Assembly: GCA_964565705.1 (NCBI GenBank)
Contig: CAZMGD010000020.1
Coordinates: 1-50,186, forward strand
Direction of reading: 5' to 3'
Source: CAZMGD01 sp964565705
GTDB lineage: Bacteria; Actinomycetota; Acidimicrobiia; Acidimicrobiales; Ilumatobacteraceae
Length of the DNA stretch: 50,186 nucleotides
The position numbers and the translations under genes were made by a program. The stretch's first letter is position 1. Each line of letters starts with the position of its first letter. This document shows, piece after piece, positions 31,674 through 40,049 of the stretch. The notes under the pieces were generated by a model. It was not told the DNA's origin, made no database searches, and saw nothing but the letters and a program-made list of their open reading frames with translations.

Positions 31674-32887
31674 CGATGCTGGGCGACATGCATTCCCTCG
31701 ACGTCCGGTACGACACCGACCCGGCCACAATGACGGCCGCCGTGCGATCGGCCGACGGCGAGCAACAGGTTCTCCTCGTCGAGGACGATGCGGCCGACGC
31801 ACTGCTGTTCAACGAGCTCGTGTCGATCGCTGGCGAGCAGTTCTCGATCACCCACGTGACGACGATGGGCGAGGCGCTGCCCCTCGCCGCGAGCAGCGAC
31901 TGCGCGGTCGTCGACCTCGGACTGCCCGACGCGGCCGGCGTCGACGCGGTGACGACCTTGCGGGCGGAGGCGCCGCAGCTGGCCATCGTCGTGCTGACCG
32001 GCTCGAACGACCGGTCACGGGCGATCGCGGCCGTGGGCAGCGGCGCCCAGGACTATCTCGTGAAGGGCGAGATCGACGGCGACCGCCTGGCGAAGGCGAT
32101 CCGGTACGCCGTCGAGCGGCGACGCGCCGAGGTCGCCGAGCAACAGCTGCTGCTGGCCCAGCAACGGCAGGCGGAGATCCGGCGCCTGTCGCGCGGGTTG
32201 CTGCCACTGCTGCACGTCAGCCACCACGACCTCGATGTCGCCGTCTGCTACCGCCCCGGCGCATCGGCCGAGCTCGGCGGCGACTTCTTCGACGCGGTCA
32301 CCCTGCCCGACGGTTCGGTTCGGGCGGTGATCGGCGACGTCTGCGGGCACGGACCGCTCGAGGCTGCGCTCGGTGTCGCACTGCGCATCGCCTGGCGAAC
32401 GATGGTGGTCAGCGGTGCCGTACCCGAGGACACCATCGCCTCGGTGGCGACGATGCTGCAGCTCGAGCGCGAGGATGAAGGTCTCTACACCACGCTGTGC
32501 GACATCACGTTCGATCCGGGCCGCCGCAAGCTCGCTGTGCGTCGCCACGGCCATCCACCGCCACTCCTGCTCTCGTCGCAGATCGAATGGGTGGAGCCCG
32601 GCTCACCGGCGATGCCGATCGGGTTCGGCGCGCACCGACCAGCCGCGGTCGAGCTGATCGACGTACCCCCCGCGGCATCGGTGCTCCTGCTGACCGATGG
32701 CATCTACGAGGGTCGGCACCTCGACGGACGGCTCGGCATGGAAGGTCTCCGGGTGCTCGTCAGCGAGCTCGTCGATCGAGGACTGACGGGCGACGCGCTA
32801 CTCGAAGCACTCGTCCGTGAGACCGCGCTGCGTCACGGCGGCGATCTGGATGACGACGTCGCCTTGCTCTGGCTCGGCACCAGCTGA
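31670..32887 (+). CDS. Receiver-PP2C (RsbU/SpoIIE-type) phosphatase
   Basis: A 405-residue protein. Residues 32-150 are a response-regulator receiver (VLLVEDDAADALLFNEL, phospho-acceptor Asp82 in CAVVDLGLPD, Lys in GAQDYLVKG). A coiled linker rich in Gln/Arg follows (150-182). Residues 195-405 are a SpoIIE-type PP2C phosphatase with metal Asp residues in GGDFFDAV, GDVCGHGPLEAALG, LLTDGIYEGR and DDDVALLWL. Phosphorylation of the receiver probably switches the phosphatase, which would dephosphorylate a STAS anti-anti-sigma factor and oppose the RsbW-like kinase. Overlaps at both ends: GTGA upstream, TGATG downstream. Confidence 0.92.
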   Translation: MTMLGDMHSLDVRYDTDPATMTAAVRSADGEQQVLLVEDDAADALLFNELVSIAGEQFSITHVTTMGEALPLAASSDCAVVDLGLPDAAGVDAVTTLRAEAPQLAIVVLTGSNDRSRAIAAVGSGAQDYLVKGEIDGDRLAKAIRYAVERRRAEVAEQQLLLAQQRQAEIRRLSRGLLPLLHVSHHDLDVAVCYRPGASAELGGDFFDAVTLPDGSVRAVIGDVCGHGPLEAALGVALRIAWRTMVVSGAVPEDTIASVATMLQLEREDEGLYTTLCDITFDPGRRKLAVRRHGHPPPLLLSSQIEWVEPGSPAMPIGFGAHRPAAVELIDVPPAASVLLLTDGIYEGRHLDGRLGMEGLRVLVSELVDRGLTGDALLEALVRETALRHGGDLDDDVALLWLGTS

Positions 32888-34422
32888 TGGCACGCGCCGT
32901 CCCGAGCCTGCGCGGCCGACTCCGGCGGGGGTTCGCGATCACGCTGACTGTGGCGATCGTCGTCCTCGTCGCAGGCGTGTTCGCTGTCGATCGGCTCCTG
33001 GATGCACGCCACCGCGTCATCGACCGAGCCGATCCGGCCGCGCTCGAAGCGGAGCGGTTGCTCCAGTCGCTGCTCGATCAGGAGACCGGCATCCGCGCCT
33101 ACGCGCTCACCGCAGAGGACTCCTTCCTCGCTCCGTACCGGACCGGGGTCGACGCCGAGGCGATCTCCTTCGCCCGTCTGCAGGAGCTGACCCACGGGCA
33201 GGGGCGGGCGCTCGAGCTGCTCGACGACGTCGGTGCCGCGTCTCAGCGCTGGCACGCGGAGTACGCGGCACCGGCGATCGCTGGGATCACCGCCGGGCAG
33301 AACGTCCAGGAGACCGCGTCCCAGATCGAGTCCGGCCGGGCCTTGTTCGACCAACTCCGGTTCACCGTGTCCGACCTCCAGACCGAGTTGCTCGCTCAGC
33401 GCGACGACGCGCGCCAAGATCTCGACCGGGCCACCGCCTGGTTGCTGGTCGCGCTGATCGCGCTCGGCGCGGTTTCGACGATCGCCGTCGGGGCGCTGTA
33501 CCTCACCGTCCGCCGTCGGGTCGAAGAACCGTTGCGGCAGCTGGGCGAGAGCGCCGCCAGCGTTCGTGGCGGCGACCTCGAGCACCCGATCGAGCCGGTC
33601 GGCGACGCCGAGTTCCGCGAGCTCGCCGGGGCGATGGAACAGATGCGGACCACGATCATCGCCGAGTACCTGGCAGCGGTGAACGCACGCGACGAGATCG
33701 AGCGCCAGGCGACCGATCTCGAACGTTCGAATGCCGAGCTGGAGCAGTTCGCCTACGTCGCCTCCCACGACCTCCAGGAGCCGCTGCGCAAGGTGTCCGC
33801 GTTCTGCCAGCTGCTGCAGCAGCGCTACGGCGGTCAGCTCGACGAGCGGGCCGACCAGTACATCGAGTTCGCCGTCGACGGCGCGAAGCGGATGCAGGCG
33901 CTGATCAACGACCTGCTCACCTTCTCTCGCGTCGGTCGGTCGGGCACCGAACCGAGCGACGTCTCGGCGAGCGAGCTCGTGCGTGAGGCACTCGACAACC
34001 TGTCGCAGACGATCGCCATCGCGCAGGCGACGATCGAAGTCGACGCGCTGCCCAGCGTCGAGATCGAGCGACCGCTCGGCGTCGCCCTGTTCCAGAACCT
34101 GATCGGCAACGCCATCAAGTTCCAGCGACCCGGTGTCGCCCCCCACGTGTCGGTCTCGGCGCGGCCCGCCGGAGACCTCGTCGAGTTCGCCGTCGTCGAC
34201 AACGGCATCGGGATCGAGCCTGAGTACGCCGACCGGGTCTTCGTCATCTTCCAGCGCCTCCACACGAAGGAGGCATACGCCGGCACCGGCATCGGGCTCG
34301 CCATGTGTCGCAAGATCGTCGAGCGCCACGGTGGCACGATCCACGTCGACAGCGACGCGTCGACGGGTACGACGATCCGCTTCACCCTTCCTCACACCGT
34401 CACGGAGAACGCACCACCATGA
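32887..34422 (+). CDS. CHASE3-HAMP histidine kinase
   Basis: A 511-residue membrane sensor kinase. TM1 (about 14-36) and TM2 (about 183-205) flank an extracytoplasmic CHASE3 domain (RLLQSLLDQETGIRAYALTA; FLAPYRTG). HAMP spans about 206-258. A coiled segment leads to HisKA with His294 (YVASHDLQEPLRKVSAF), the phytochrome-like 'ASHDLQEPLR' type. The ATPase domain has N box LIGNAIKFQRPG, G1 VVDNGIGIEPEY, F box VFVIFQRLH and G2 GTGIGLAMCRKIVERHGG. The stimulus is unknown; CHASE3 ligands are generally unidentified. Its ATG overlaps the phosphatase stop and its stop overlaps the next ATG. Confidence 0.94.
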   Translation: MARAVPSLRGRLRRGFAITLTVAIVVLVAGVFAVDRLLDARHRVIDRADPAALEAERLLQSLLDQETGIRAYALTAEDSFLAPYRTGVDAEAISFARLQELTHGQGRALELLDDVGAASQRWHAEYAAPAIAGITAGQNVQETASQIESGRALFDQLRFTVSDLQTELLAQRDDARQDLDRATAWLLVALIALGAVSTIAVGALYLTVRRRVEEPLRQLGESAASVRGGDLEHPIEPVGDAEFRELAGAMEQMRTTIIAEYLAAVNARDEIERQATDLERSNAELEQFAYVASHDLQEPLRKVSAFCQLLQQRYGGQLDERADQYIEFAVDGAKRMQALINDLLTFSRVGRSGTEPSDVSASELVREALDNLSQTIAIAQATIEVDALPSVEIERPLGVALFQNLIGNAIKFQRPGVAPHVSVSARPAGDLVEFAVVDNGIGIEPEYADRVFVIFQRLHTKEAYAGTGIGLAMCRKIVERHGGTIHVDSDASTGTTIRFTLPHTVTENAPP

Positions 34423-34856
34423 ACGACACCCCCACCCGCCCGATCGAGATCCTCCTGGTCGAGGACGACCCCGGCGATGCACTCATCACGACCGAAGCGC
34501 TGAGCCTGAGCAAGCTCAACAACACGCTGCGCACCGTGTCGGACGGCGAGCAGGCGCTCGCCTACCTGCGCGGCGAGATCGAGGGCGCGGTGCGCCCCGA
34601 CCTGATCCTCCTCGACCTCAACCTGCCGCGGGTGAGCGGTACGGATGTGCTGCGCGCCGTGAAGGCATCTCCCGATCTCCGACGCATCCCGGTCATCGTG
34701 CTGACGACTTCCACCGCCGAGGAGGACATCTTTCGCAGCTACGACCTCCACGCCAACGCCTACATCACCAAGCCGGTGGACTTCGACCGCTTCGTCGAGG
34801 TGGTCCTCAAGGTCGACGAGTTCTACGTCACGATCGTGCGCCTGGCCGACCGCTGA
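34419..34856 (+). CDS. Rcp1-like single-domain response regulator
   Basis: A 145-residue receiver-only protein of the Rcp1 group, the usual partner of 'ASHDLQEPLR'-type kinases. Acidic pair Glu15/Asp16 (ILLVEDDPGDALIT), phospho-acceptor Asp66 (LILLDLNLPRVSG), Thr switch in IPVIVLTTSTAEEDIF and Lys in NAYITKPVDFDRF. There is no output domain, so it must act by docking or by relaying phosphate. ATG 34419 overlaps the kinase stop (ATGA). Four genes from 31245 to here overlap end to end, implying one mRNA and one pathway. Confidence 0.94.
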   Translation: MNDTPTRPIEILLVEDDPGDALITTEALSLSKLNNTLRTVSDGEQALAYLRGEIEGAVRPDLILLDLNLPRVSGTDVLRAVKASPDLRRIPVIVLTTSTAEEDIFRSYDLHANAYITKPVDFDRFVEVVLKVDEFYVTIVRLADR

Positions 34857-34970
34857 CCACAGGCCACGACCACAGCCGTCCACGCTTCATGGGCGCGGCG
34901 CCTCCCGGAACGCGGCAGGTGGCGCGCCCAAGGCCGTCGGCCGGTGCTCACGCTGCGGCGGTGCGGGCGA

Positions 34971-34982
34971 CCGGGTACCCGG
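34971..34982. repeat. 12-bp perfect palindrome after the signalling operon
   Basis: CCGGGTACCCGG lies in the 163-base gap between the response regulator and the SnoaL-like gene. It could be part of a terminator or a binding site; the gap otherwise shows no gene. Confidence 0.35.
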
Positions 34983-35019
34983 CCCACGGGTCAGGCAAAC
35001 GGAGCGTGGTGGTGACACG

Positions 35020-35592
35020 ATGCGTGGCATGTCTCGATTGGGGAACTGGGAACCGTCGTCGCTCGAGGAGCGGATCGACCGACTGGAGTCGCTGGCCGCG
35101 ATCCGCCAACTGCCCTCGCGGTACGCGCTGGCACTGGACTCGCGCGACATGGACTCGCTGGTGCAGCTGTTCGTGCCCGACGTGCGCGTCGGAGGTGACT
35201 CGACCGGCCGCGAAGCGTTGAGGGAGTGGTTCGTGGAGGTGATGTCGGTGCCGCGCACGTCGGTGCATCTCGTCGCCAACCACATCATCGACTTCGACGA
35301 CGCCGATCACGCGCACGGCATCGTCTACTGCCACGACGAGCTGGAGCGTCCGCTCACCGGCGAGTGGGAGTACGGCAAGCTGCAGTACTGGGACCGGTAC
35401 GAGCGCGTCGACGGCGAATGGTGCTTCGCCCGTCGCAGGTTCCTCCGCTGGTACCTGGTCGACGCGCTCCGCCGGCCCGGCCCCGGCGCCGGCGTCAACG
35501 AGAGCGACGAACCCCTCACGACCACACAGCTTCCCGAGGCCTTCGACACCTGGCACGCGTTCTGGGAGGAGAGGGAAACGCCGAAACCCTGA
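35020..35592 (+). CDS. SnoaL/NTF2-like protein
   Basis: A 190-residue alpha-beta barrel protein of the SnoaL_4 (NTF2-like) group. It contains LEERIDRLESLAAIRQLPSR, RYALALDSRDMDSLVQLFVP (the helix before the cone opening) and then HLVANHIIDF and WDRYERVDGEWCFARRRFLR. Relatives include dehydratases, cyclases and hydroxylation helpers in steroid or aromatic breakdown. No catalytic set can be named with confidence. ATG 35020 is used; ATG 35029 is close. It lies between a signalling operon and a convergent amidohydrolase, so context says little. Confidence 0.78.
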   Translation: MRGMSRLGNWEPSSLEERIDRLESLAAIRQLPSRYALALDSRDMDSLVQLFVPDVRVGGDSTGREALREWFVEVMSVPRTSVHLVANHIIDFDDADHAHGIVYCHDELERPLTGEWEYGKLQYWDRYERVDGEWCFARRRFLRWYLVDALRRPGPGAGVNESDEPLTTTQLPEAFDTWHAFWEERETPKP

Positions 35593-35611
35593 ACTCGTCA
35601 CGGCCGCTCAC

Positions 35612-35626
35612 GCGAGCGAAGCGAGC
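35612..35626. repeat. 15-bp repeat, left copy flanking the amidohydrolase gene
   Basis: GCGAGCGAAGCGAGC; its exact reverse complement lies at 36900-36914, so the two copies form inverted repeats around the amidohydrolase gene. Each copy is an internal direct repeat of GCGAGC around GAA. Confidence 0.6.
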
Positions 35627-35670
35627 CGAGCCGGCGAGCCCAGCCGCAGACAGCGAGCGCAGCGAACCAC

Positions 35671-36918
35671 TCAGACCGTCAACTGCTCCTGGGAGCGGCG
35701 GAGGGCCTGGTTGGCGTCATCAGGGAGGACGTCGAGGGGCTGGAACACCTCGTCGACGCGTGGGCCGACGTGCTGAGCGAGCGGGCGCAGCTTGTCGAGA
35801 TCGAAGCCGTACAGCTCGGCGGCGGTGCCGGCGAGCATCGTCTGCACCGTGTCGCGATCGAGTCCCGACATCGTCTGGCGCAGCGACTCGGTCGTGAACG
35901 GGTGCGTGCCCTCCTCGTGCGGATAGTCGCTGCCCCACATGAAGCGGTCGATGCCCACGACGTCGAGACCGGCCTGCACGTCGGCGGGTGTCGGTTGACT
36001 CGCGCCGACGTAGCAGTTCTGGAGGAGGTACTCCGTGGCCGAGCGAGGGGGCACGGTCTCGCCCTCGAACCGCATCTCGCCGACCTTGTTCGAGCGCATG
36101 TTCTCGAGGAACGTGTCCACCTGCTTGAGCATCGGCGGGATCCACGCGCAACCCATCTCGGTCATCACGAACTTCATGTTCGGGAACCGCTCGAACACGC
36201 CGCCGAGGGTCAGGTAGATGAACGGGCGCTGCGAGTAGAAGCTGATCTCCAGGAAGTGCACGAGCGGCATCGCCGGCGCCGGCTGGTACACCGGGCCGCC
36301 GGTGCCGCTGTGCGAGTTGACCACCACTCCGAGCTCTTCACACGTGCGCCACACGGGGTCGTGGTCGGGGTGGTACAGCGGCTTGATCCAGTTGCAGGTC
36401 GGCGGGATCGAGCCGACCAGCACGCCACCGCGGAGGCCGTTTTCGTGGCACCACGTGATGTCCTCGATCGCGTCGTCGGGATCGTTGAGGAAGATCTGGC
36501 CGATGCCGGCGCGCCGGTCAGGTTGCTCAGCGACGAAGTCCTTCATCCACCGGTTGTGAGCGCGGATACCAGCGAGGCGGTGCTCGTACTCGTCGGGCGT
36601 CGGCGGCTGGGCGAACAGCACGAAGCTCGGGAAGAAGGGCGGGACCGTGTTCGGGAACACGACCTCGGCGACGACGCCATCCTCCTCCTGGTCGTGGTTG
36701 CGGCGCTCCAGGTCCCAGTTGCGGATGCGCAGGTCGGTGTCCTTGAGATCCTTGTACGGGTTCTTGTACCTGCCGCGCCAGGCGTCGAAGTCGTCGCGGT
36801 ACTTCGGGTCGAGGTACTCGCGGTACTGGGCGTGGCTGCCGCCGGCATGCGTGTCCGCCGAGATGATGATGTAGCGGTCGTCCGAACCTGTCATCGGGTG
36901 CTCGCTTCGCTCGCTCAT
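35671..36918 (-). CDS. Amidohydrolase-2 family metal-dependent hydrolase
   Basis: A 415-residue amidohydrolase_2 (decarboxylase/hydrolase) protein. Metal-site candidates are D-x-H in IIISADTHAGGS, His in VVVNSHSGTGGPVY and Asp in RFMWGSDYPHEEGTHPF. The middle contains FPNMKFVMTEMGCAWIP. Members decarboxylate or hydrolyse aromatic-derived acids such as aminocarboxymuconate; the actinobacterial long form seen here has no known substrate. The ATG at 36918 is supported by TACGGT seven bases upstream, though its first codons (MSERSEH) are encoded by a 15-bp repeat; ATG 36894 is the alternative. Confidence 0.87.
   Translation of the reverse strand: MSERSEHPMTGSDDRYIIISADTHAGGSHAQYREYLDPKYRDDFDAWRGRYKNPYKDLKDTDLRIRNWDLERRNHDQEEDGVVAEVVFPNTVPPFFPSFVLFAQPPTPDEYEHRLAGIRAHNRWMKDFVAEQPDRRAGIGQIFLNDPDDAIEDITWCHENGLRGGVLVGSIPPTCNWIKPLYHPDHDPVWRTCEELGVVVNSHSGTGGPVYQPAPAMPLVHFLEISFYSQRPFIYLTLGGVFERFPNMKFVMTEMGCAWIPPMLKQVDTFLENMRSNKVGEMRFEGETVPPRSATEYLLQNCYVGASQPTPADVQAGLDVVGIDRFMWGSDYPHEEGTHPFTTESLRQTMSGLDRDTVQTMLAGTAAELYGFDLDKLRPLAQHVGPRVDEVFQPLDVLPDDANQALRRSQEQLTV
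36900..36914. repeat. 15-bp repeat, right copy inside the amidohydrolase start
   Basis: GCTCGCTTCGCTCGC, the reverse complement of 35612-35626. It encodes the S-E-R-S-E residues right after the start codon of the minus-strand amidohydrolase gene. Confidence 0.6.
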
Positions 36919-36925
36919 GACTGCG

Positions 36926-36931
36926 ACCGTA
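36926..36931 (-). promoter_or_regulatory. -10 element of the amidohydrolase gene
   Basis: TACGGT on the minus strand, seven bases before ATG 36918; suggests a leaderless transcript and supports the longer start. Confidence 0.4.
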
Positions 36932-36995
36932 CCCCTGCCCGTGCTGGGAGAATCTGGTCAGGGGGCTGGATCGGACGGTTTTCACACCGGACGGC

Positions 36996-37001
36996 TACCT
37001 T
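36996..37001 (+). promoter_or_regulatory. -10 element of the acyl-CoA dehydrogenase gene
   Basis: TACCTT, eight bases before the GTG at 37010; suggests a leaderless transcript. Confidence 0.4.
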
Positions 37002-37009
37002 CGCCGGAC

Positions 37010-38245
37010 GTGACGACGACCGAGGAACGCACGAGCAGCGACACCCCCGAGCAAGCCGAGTTCCGGGCCGAGGTGCGCGCCTTCCTGGCCGCGAACGCGC
37101 AGCCCAAGCGCGAGGTCAGCCCGTGGGCCCTGAACTTCCACACGACCGAGGAGGCCGGACGCGCCGACTTCGAGCGCGGTCGGAAGTGGCAGCACACACT
37201 GTTCGACCATCGCCTCGCCGGCCTGACCTACCCGGCCGACCTCGGTGGGCGCGGCGGCGCGCCCTGGCTGGAATCGATCTATCGCGAGGAGGCGGCGAAC
37301 TATGACGTGAGCTCGGGCTTCATCGCGTCCACGATCGCGATGCTCGGGCCGACGTTGATGAAGCACGGCACCGACGAGCAGAAGGCCGAGTTCGTGCCGA
37401 AGCTGCTGTCAGGCGAGTACGCGTTCTGCCAGCTGTTCAGCGAGCCCGGTGCCGGCTCCGACCTCGCCGGCCTCGCCTGCAAAGCCGTGCGCGACGGCGA
37501 CGAGTTCGTCGTCACCGGTCAGAAGGTCTGGAACTCCGCCGCCCAGTTCTGCAACTGGGGCTTCCTGCTCGTGCGCACCAACCCCGACGCGCCCAAGCAC
37601 CGCGGCATCACGTTCATCCTCGTCGACATGACGAGCCCCGGCATCGAGGTCCGACCGCTGGTGCAGCCCAACGGCGCATCGCACTTCAACGAGGTGTTCT
37701 TCAGCGAGACCCGGATCCCCGTCGCCAACGTGCTCGGCGAGATCAACGGCGGCTGGGCCGCAGCCAGGACCGTGATGTCCAACGAGTCGGCGTTCATCGG
37801 CGGCGGCCACGCGGCCAGCATCGCCACCAAGCTCGGGATGCTCGCCGAGAAGTTCGGCAGGTCCGACGACCCGGTGATCCGCCAGGGCCTGGCGATCGCG
37901 TACACCCGTGAGTGGCTGCTCGGCGTCATGGGTGAGCGGATCATGTCCGCCATCCGCCGACGGGAGATGCCGCCGATGGACCCCTCGATCCTGAAGTTGT
38001 ACGTCGCCGAGAACCGGGTGCAGTCCGGCAACCTGGCGTCGCAGATCGCCGGAGCGGCCGCGACCGCCGACGTCGACGAGGTGTCGCGTTGGATCCAGAA
38101 CGAGCTGATCGGTCGCTACGGCATCTCGATCGGCGGCGGCACCAACGAGGTGCAGCGCAACAACCTCGCCGAGCGCGCCCTGGGCCTGCCCAAGGAGATG
38201 CGCAACGACCACGAGATCCCCTGGAAGGACGTGCCGCGCTCATAG
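37010..38245 (+). CDS. Acyl-CoA dehydrogenase
   Basis: A 411-residue FAD-dependent acyl-CoA dehydrogenase. The N-terminal helical domain (EFRAEVRAFLAANAQ) is followed by LTYPADLGGRGGAPW, the FAD-contact FCQLFSEPGAGSDLAGL, beta-domain VTGQKVWNSAAQFCNWG and the C-terminal GRYGISIGGGTNEVQRNNLAERALGLP region (quoted in part as GGGTNEVQRNNLAE). The usual catalytic Glu position near the end of the fold cannot be fixed by eye. This clade often works on steroid side chains or branched acyl-CoAs in actinobacteria. The GTG start is supported by TACCTT at eight bases. It is convergent with a CoA-transferase, across a strong terminator. Confidence 0.93.
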   Translation: MTTTEERTSSDTPEQAEFRAEVRAFLAANAQPKREVSPWALNFHTTEEAGRADFERGRKWQHTLFDHRLAGLTYPADLGGRGGAPWLESIYREEAANYDVSSGFIASTIAMLGPTLMKHGTDEQKAEFVPKLLSGEYAFCQLFSEPGAGSDLAGLACKAVRDGDEFVVTGQKVWNSAAQFCNWGFLLVRTNPDAPKHRGITFILVDMTSPGIEVRPLVQPNGASHFNEVFFSETRIPVANVLGEINGGWAAARTVMSNESAFIGGGHAASIATKLGMLAEKFGRSDDPVIRQGLAIAYTREWLLGVMGERIMSAIRRREMPPMDPSILKLYVAENRVQSGNLASQIAGAAATADVDEVSRWIQNELIGRYGISIGGGTNEVQRNNLAERALGLPKEMRNDHEIPWKDVPRS

Positions 38246-38266
38246 CTCGCTGGCGCTGACCTCGTT

Positions 38267-38310
38267 CTCGGGAGCAGATCGGGTGCTAGAGCACCCGATC
38301 TGCTCCCGAG
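38267..38310. terminator. Perfect 21-bp bidirectional hairpin
   Basis: Arms 38267-38287 and 38290-38310 are exact reverse complements around AG (in practice a four-base TAGA loop). It fills the gap between the convergent acyl-CoA dehydrogenase and CoA-transferase genes, so it can stop transcription from both sides. No T-run. Confidence 0.8.
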
Positions 38311-38311
38311 T

Positions 38312-39487
38312 TCAATGGGTCGGCCGTTTGGCTCGGAGTTCCTGTTTGATCTCTTCGGTGTGTTGGCCCAGGCCGGGGGCTCGGCTCCTCGGGGCCCACG
38401 GGGTGCCGTGGAAGTCGACGGGTGTGGCGACCATCAGGGTGCCGCCGTCGTCGTCGGGCACGTCGACCAGGCCGCCGGCGGCATGGAACTGCTCGTCGCC
38501 CATCAGGTCCTCGAGCGTGTTGAGCGGTGCCCAGAAGAAGTCGGGCTCCGTGCCGAAGATCTCCGCCCACTCCGGCAACGGCTTGGTGGCGAAGATCTCG
38601 TCGAGCGTGCCGATCAGCTCGGCGGCGTTCTGGAACCGGCCGAGCGGCGTCGAGTAGGGGTGGCCGTCCTCCAGCCACTCGGGGTGCCCGACGGCGCGAG
38701 CGAGCGGTGGCCAGTGGCGCAGCCCCTCGAGGCCGACGATCCAGAACCGCCGCCCGTCGGCACAGGCGTAGTTGTTCATCGCCGGGTTGCCCATCGTCGC
38801 CCGGCGGCCGACCGCGATCTGGTGGCCCCACATCAGGTACACGTTCAGGTCGAAACCGATCGTGTAGGCGCCCTGGCGCAGCAGCGACGTCGTGACCAGC
38901 TGCCCCTTGCCCGTCGTGTTGCGTCCGACGAGCGCGGCGCAGATCATCGACGCGCCCGTCATGCCCATCGTGTGGTCGCCCATGCCGCCGCGTTGGAACG
39001 GCGGGTCGCCGCCCGGCGGCGTCAGCAGCGCGGCGATGCCGGCGCGCGACCAGAACGCGGCGATGTCGTAGGCGGCCTTGCCGGCGTCCGGGCCCTGCAG
39101 ACCGAAGCCGGTGACGAGCGCGTACACCAACCGTTCGTCGCGGGCCATCAACGTCTCGGGATCGAGTCCGATCCGCTGCAGCGCGTCGACGCGGATGTTG
39201 GTCAGGAACACGTCGGCGGTCGCGATCAGCTCGAGCGCCGTCGCCCGGTCCTCGTCGTTCGTGACGTCGAGGACGATGCTGCGCTTGGAGCGGTTGTCCA
39301 GCTCGAACGGAGGGTTGGTCGGCATGTCGCCTCCCAGCATCGATTGGAAGCTGCGGGCCGGATCCCCCGTCGGTGGCTCGATCTTGATGACGTCCGCGCC
39401 CCAGTCGGCGAGGATGCCGCCGGCGGCCGGACCGGCCACCCACACCCCCAGCTCGACGACGCGGATCCCTTCCAACGGTCCAGGCAT
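38312..39487 (-). CDS. Class III CoA-transferase (CaiB/BaiF family)
   Basis: A 391-residue CaiB/BaiF CoA-transferase, which moves CoA between carboxylic acids. Landmarks: LEGIRVVELGVWVAGPAAGG, ILADWGADVIKIEPPTGDPA, the catalytic Asp in FELDNRSKRSIVLDV (N-R-x-K-R-S motif), DVFLTNIRVDALQRIGLD, YALVTGFGLQGPDAGKAAYD, and the C-terminal ERLG-like closing loop GLGQHTEEIKQEL. The start at ATG 39487 is preceded by TAGGAT at eight bases. Substrate unknown. With the nearby dehydrogenase it fits CoA-dependent degradation of a carboxylic acid. Confidence 0.93.
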   Translation of the reverse strand: MPGPLEGIRVVELGVWVAGPAAGGILADWGADVIKIEPPTGDPARSFQSMLGGDMPTNPPFELDNRSKRSIVLDVTNDEDRATALELIATADVFLTNIRVDALQRIGLDPETLMARDERLVYALVTGFGLQGPDAGKAAYDIAAFWSRAGIAALLTPPGGDPPFQRGGMGDHTMGMTGASMICAALVGRNTTGKGQLVTTSLLRQGAYTIGFDLNVYLMWGHQIAVGRRATMGNPAMNNYACADGRRFWIVGLEGLRHWPPLARAVGHPEWLEDGHPYSTPLGRFQNAAELIGTLDEIFATKPLPEWAEIFGTEPDFFWAPLNTLEDLMGDEQFHAAGGLVDVPDDDGGTLMVATPVDFHGTPWAPRSRAPGLGQHTEEIKQELRAKRPTH

Positions 39488-39495
39488 GGGCGCCG

Positions 39496-39501
39496 ATCCT
39501 A
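39496..39501 (-). promoter_or_regulatory. -10 element of the CoA-transferase gene
   Basis: TAGGAT on the minus strand, eight bases before ATG 39487; likely leaderless. Confidence 0.4.
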
Positions 39502-39547
39502 TGGTGACCAGCCGGCGCCGCACCGACCCGCGTCCGTGCTCGACGTC

Positions 39548-39553
39548 TATCGT
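39548..39553 (+). promoter_or_regulatory. -10 element of the HD-domain gene
   Basis: TATCGT, six bases before GTG 39560; supports that start codon. Confidence 0.4.
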
Positions 39554-39559
39554 TGTCGT

Positions 39560-40030
39560 GTGCTGACCCACGAGGCCGCCGATCTGCTCGCGCAGCAGGC
39601 CCACGGCACAGAGCGCACGCGGGCGGGGATCCTGTTCATCGACCACGTTCGGCGCGTCGCATCCTCGGTCACCGATGACCCCGATCCGGACGCGGTGCTG
39701 GCGGCGCTGCTGCACGACACGGTGGAGAAGGGAAGCCTCTCGTGGGACGACCTGCGGGCAGCAGGTGCGCACGAGCGGCTCGTCGACGTGGTCGACGCGT
39801 TGACCGAACGCGACGGCGAGACGCTCGAGGAGTACCTGGCGCGCTGCGCCGCCGATCCCCTCGCGCTGCGGATCAAGCGCGCCGACATCGGCGACAAGTT
39901 GACGCTCACCGAGCTCGACGTGCACCCCACCGTCTTGCCGTTGCTCCGGGAACGAGCGCTGCAGCGCCTGCGGCTGCTCGACGAGCTCGCCGGTCTCGGC
40001 CGCCCGTCGGACGCGAACAGCCTGACGTAG
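39560..40030 (+). CDS. Stand-alone HD-domain phosphohydrolase, RelA-like
   Basis: A 156-residue HD-fold protein. His in FIDHVRRVASS and the HD pair in LAALLHDTVEKGSLSWDDLR match the pyrophosphohydrolase domain of RelA/SpoT, and a later Asp lies in IKRADIGDKLTLTELD. Synthetase, TGS and ACT domains are absent, as in small alarmone hydrolases (Mesh1-type) or general HD nucleotidases. Substrate could be (p)ppGpp or another phosphoester. GTG 39560 is chosen by the TATCGT at six bases; GTG 39536 is in frame upstream. It is immediately followed by the LigD-like gene, which has its own promoter element. Confidence 0.8.
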   Translation: MLTHEAADLLAQQAHGTERTRAGILFIDHVRRVASSVTDDPDPDAVLAALLHDTVEKGSLSWDDLRAAGAHERLVDVVDALTERDGETLEEYLARCAADPLALRIKRADIGDKLTLTELDVHPTVLPLLRERALQRLRLLDELAGLGRPSDANSLT

Positions 40031-40037
40031 CGGTCGG

Positions 40038-40043
40038 TAGCGT
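40038..40043 (+). promoter_or_regulatory. -10 element of the LigD-polymerase gene
   Basis: TAGCGT, six bases before ATG 40050; likely leaderless. Confidence 0.4.
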
Positions 40044-40049
40044 CGGATC

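Noticed and set aside
35593..35670. Transposon end at the 15-bp repeat
   Set aside because: No transposase and no target-site duplication; the bracketed gene is an ordinary metabolic gene.
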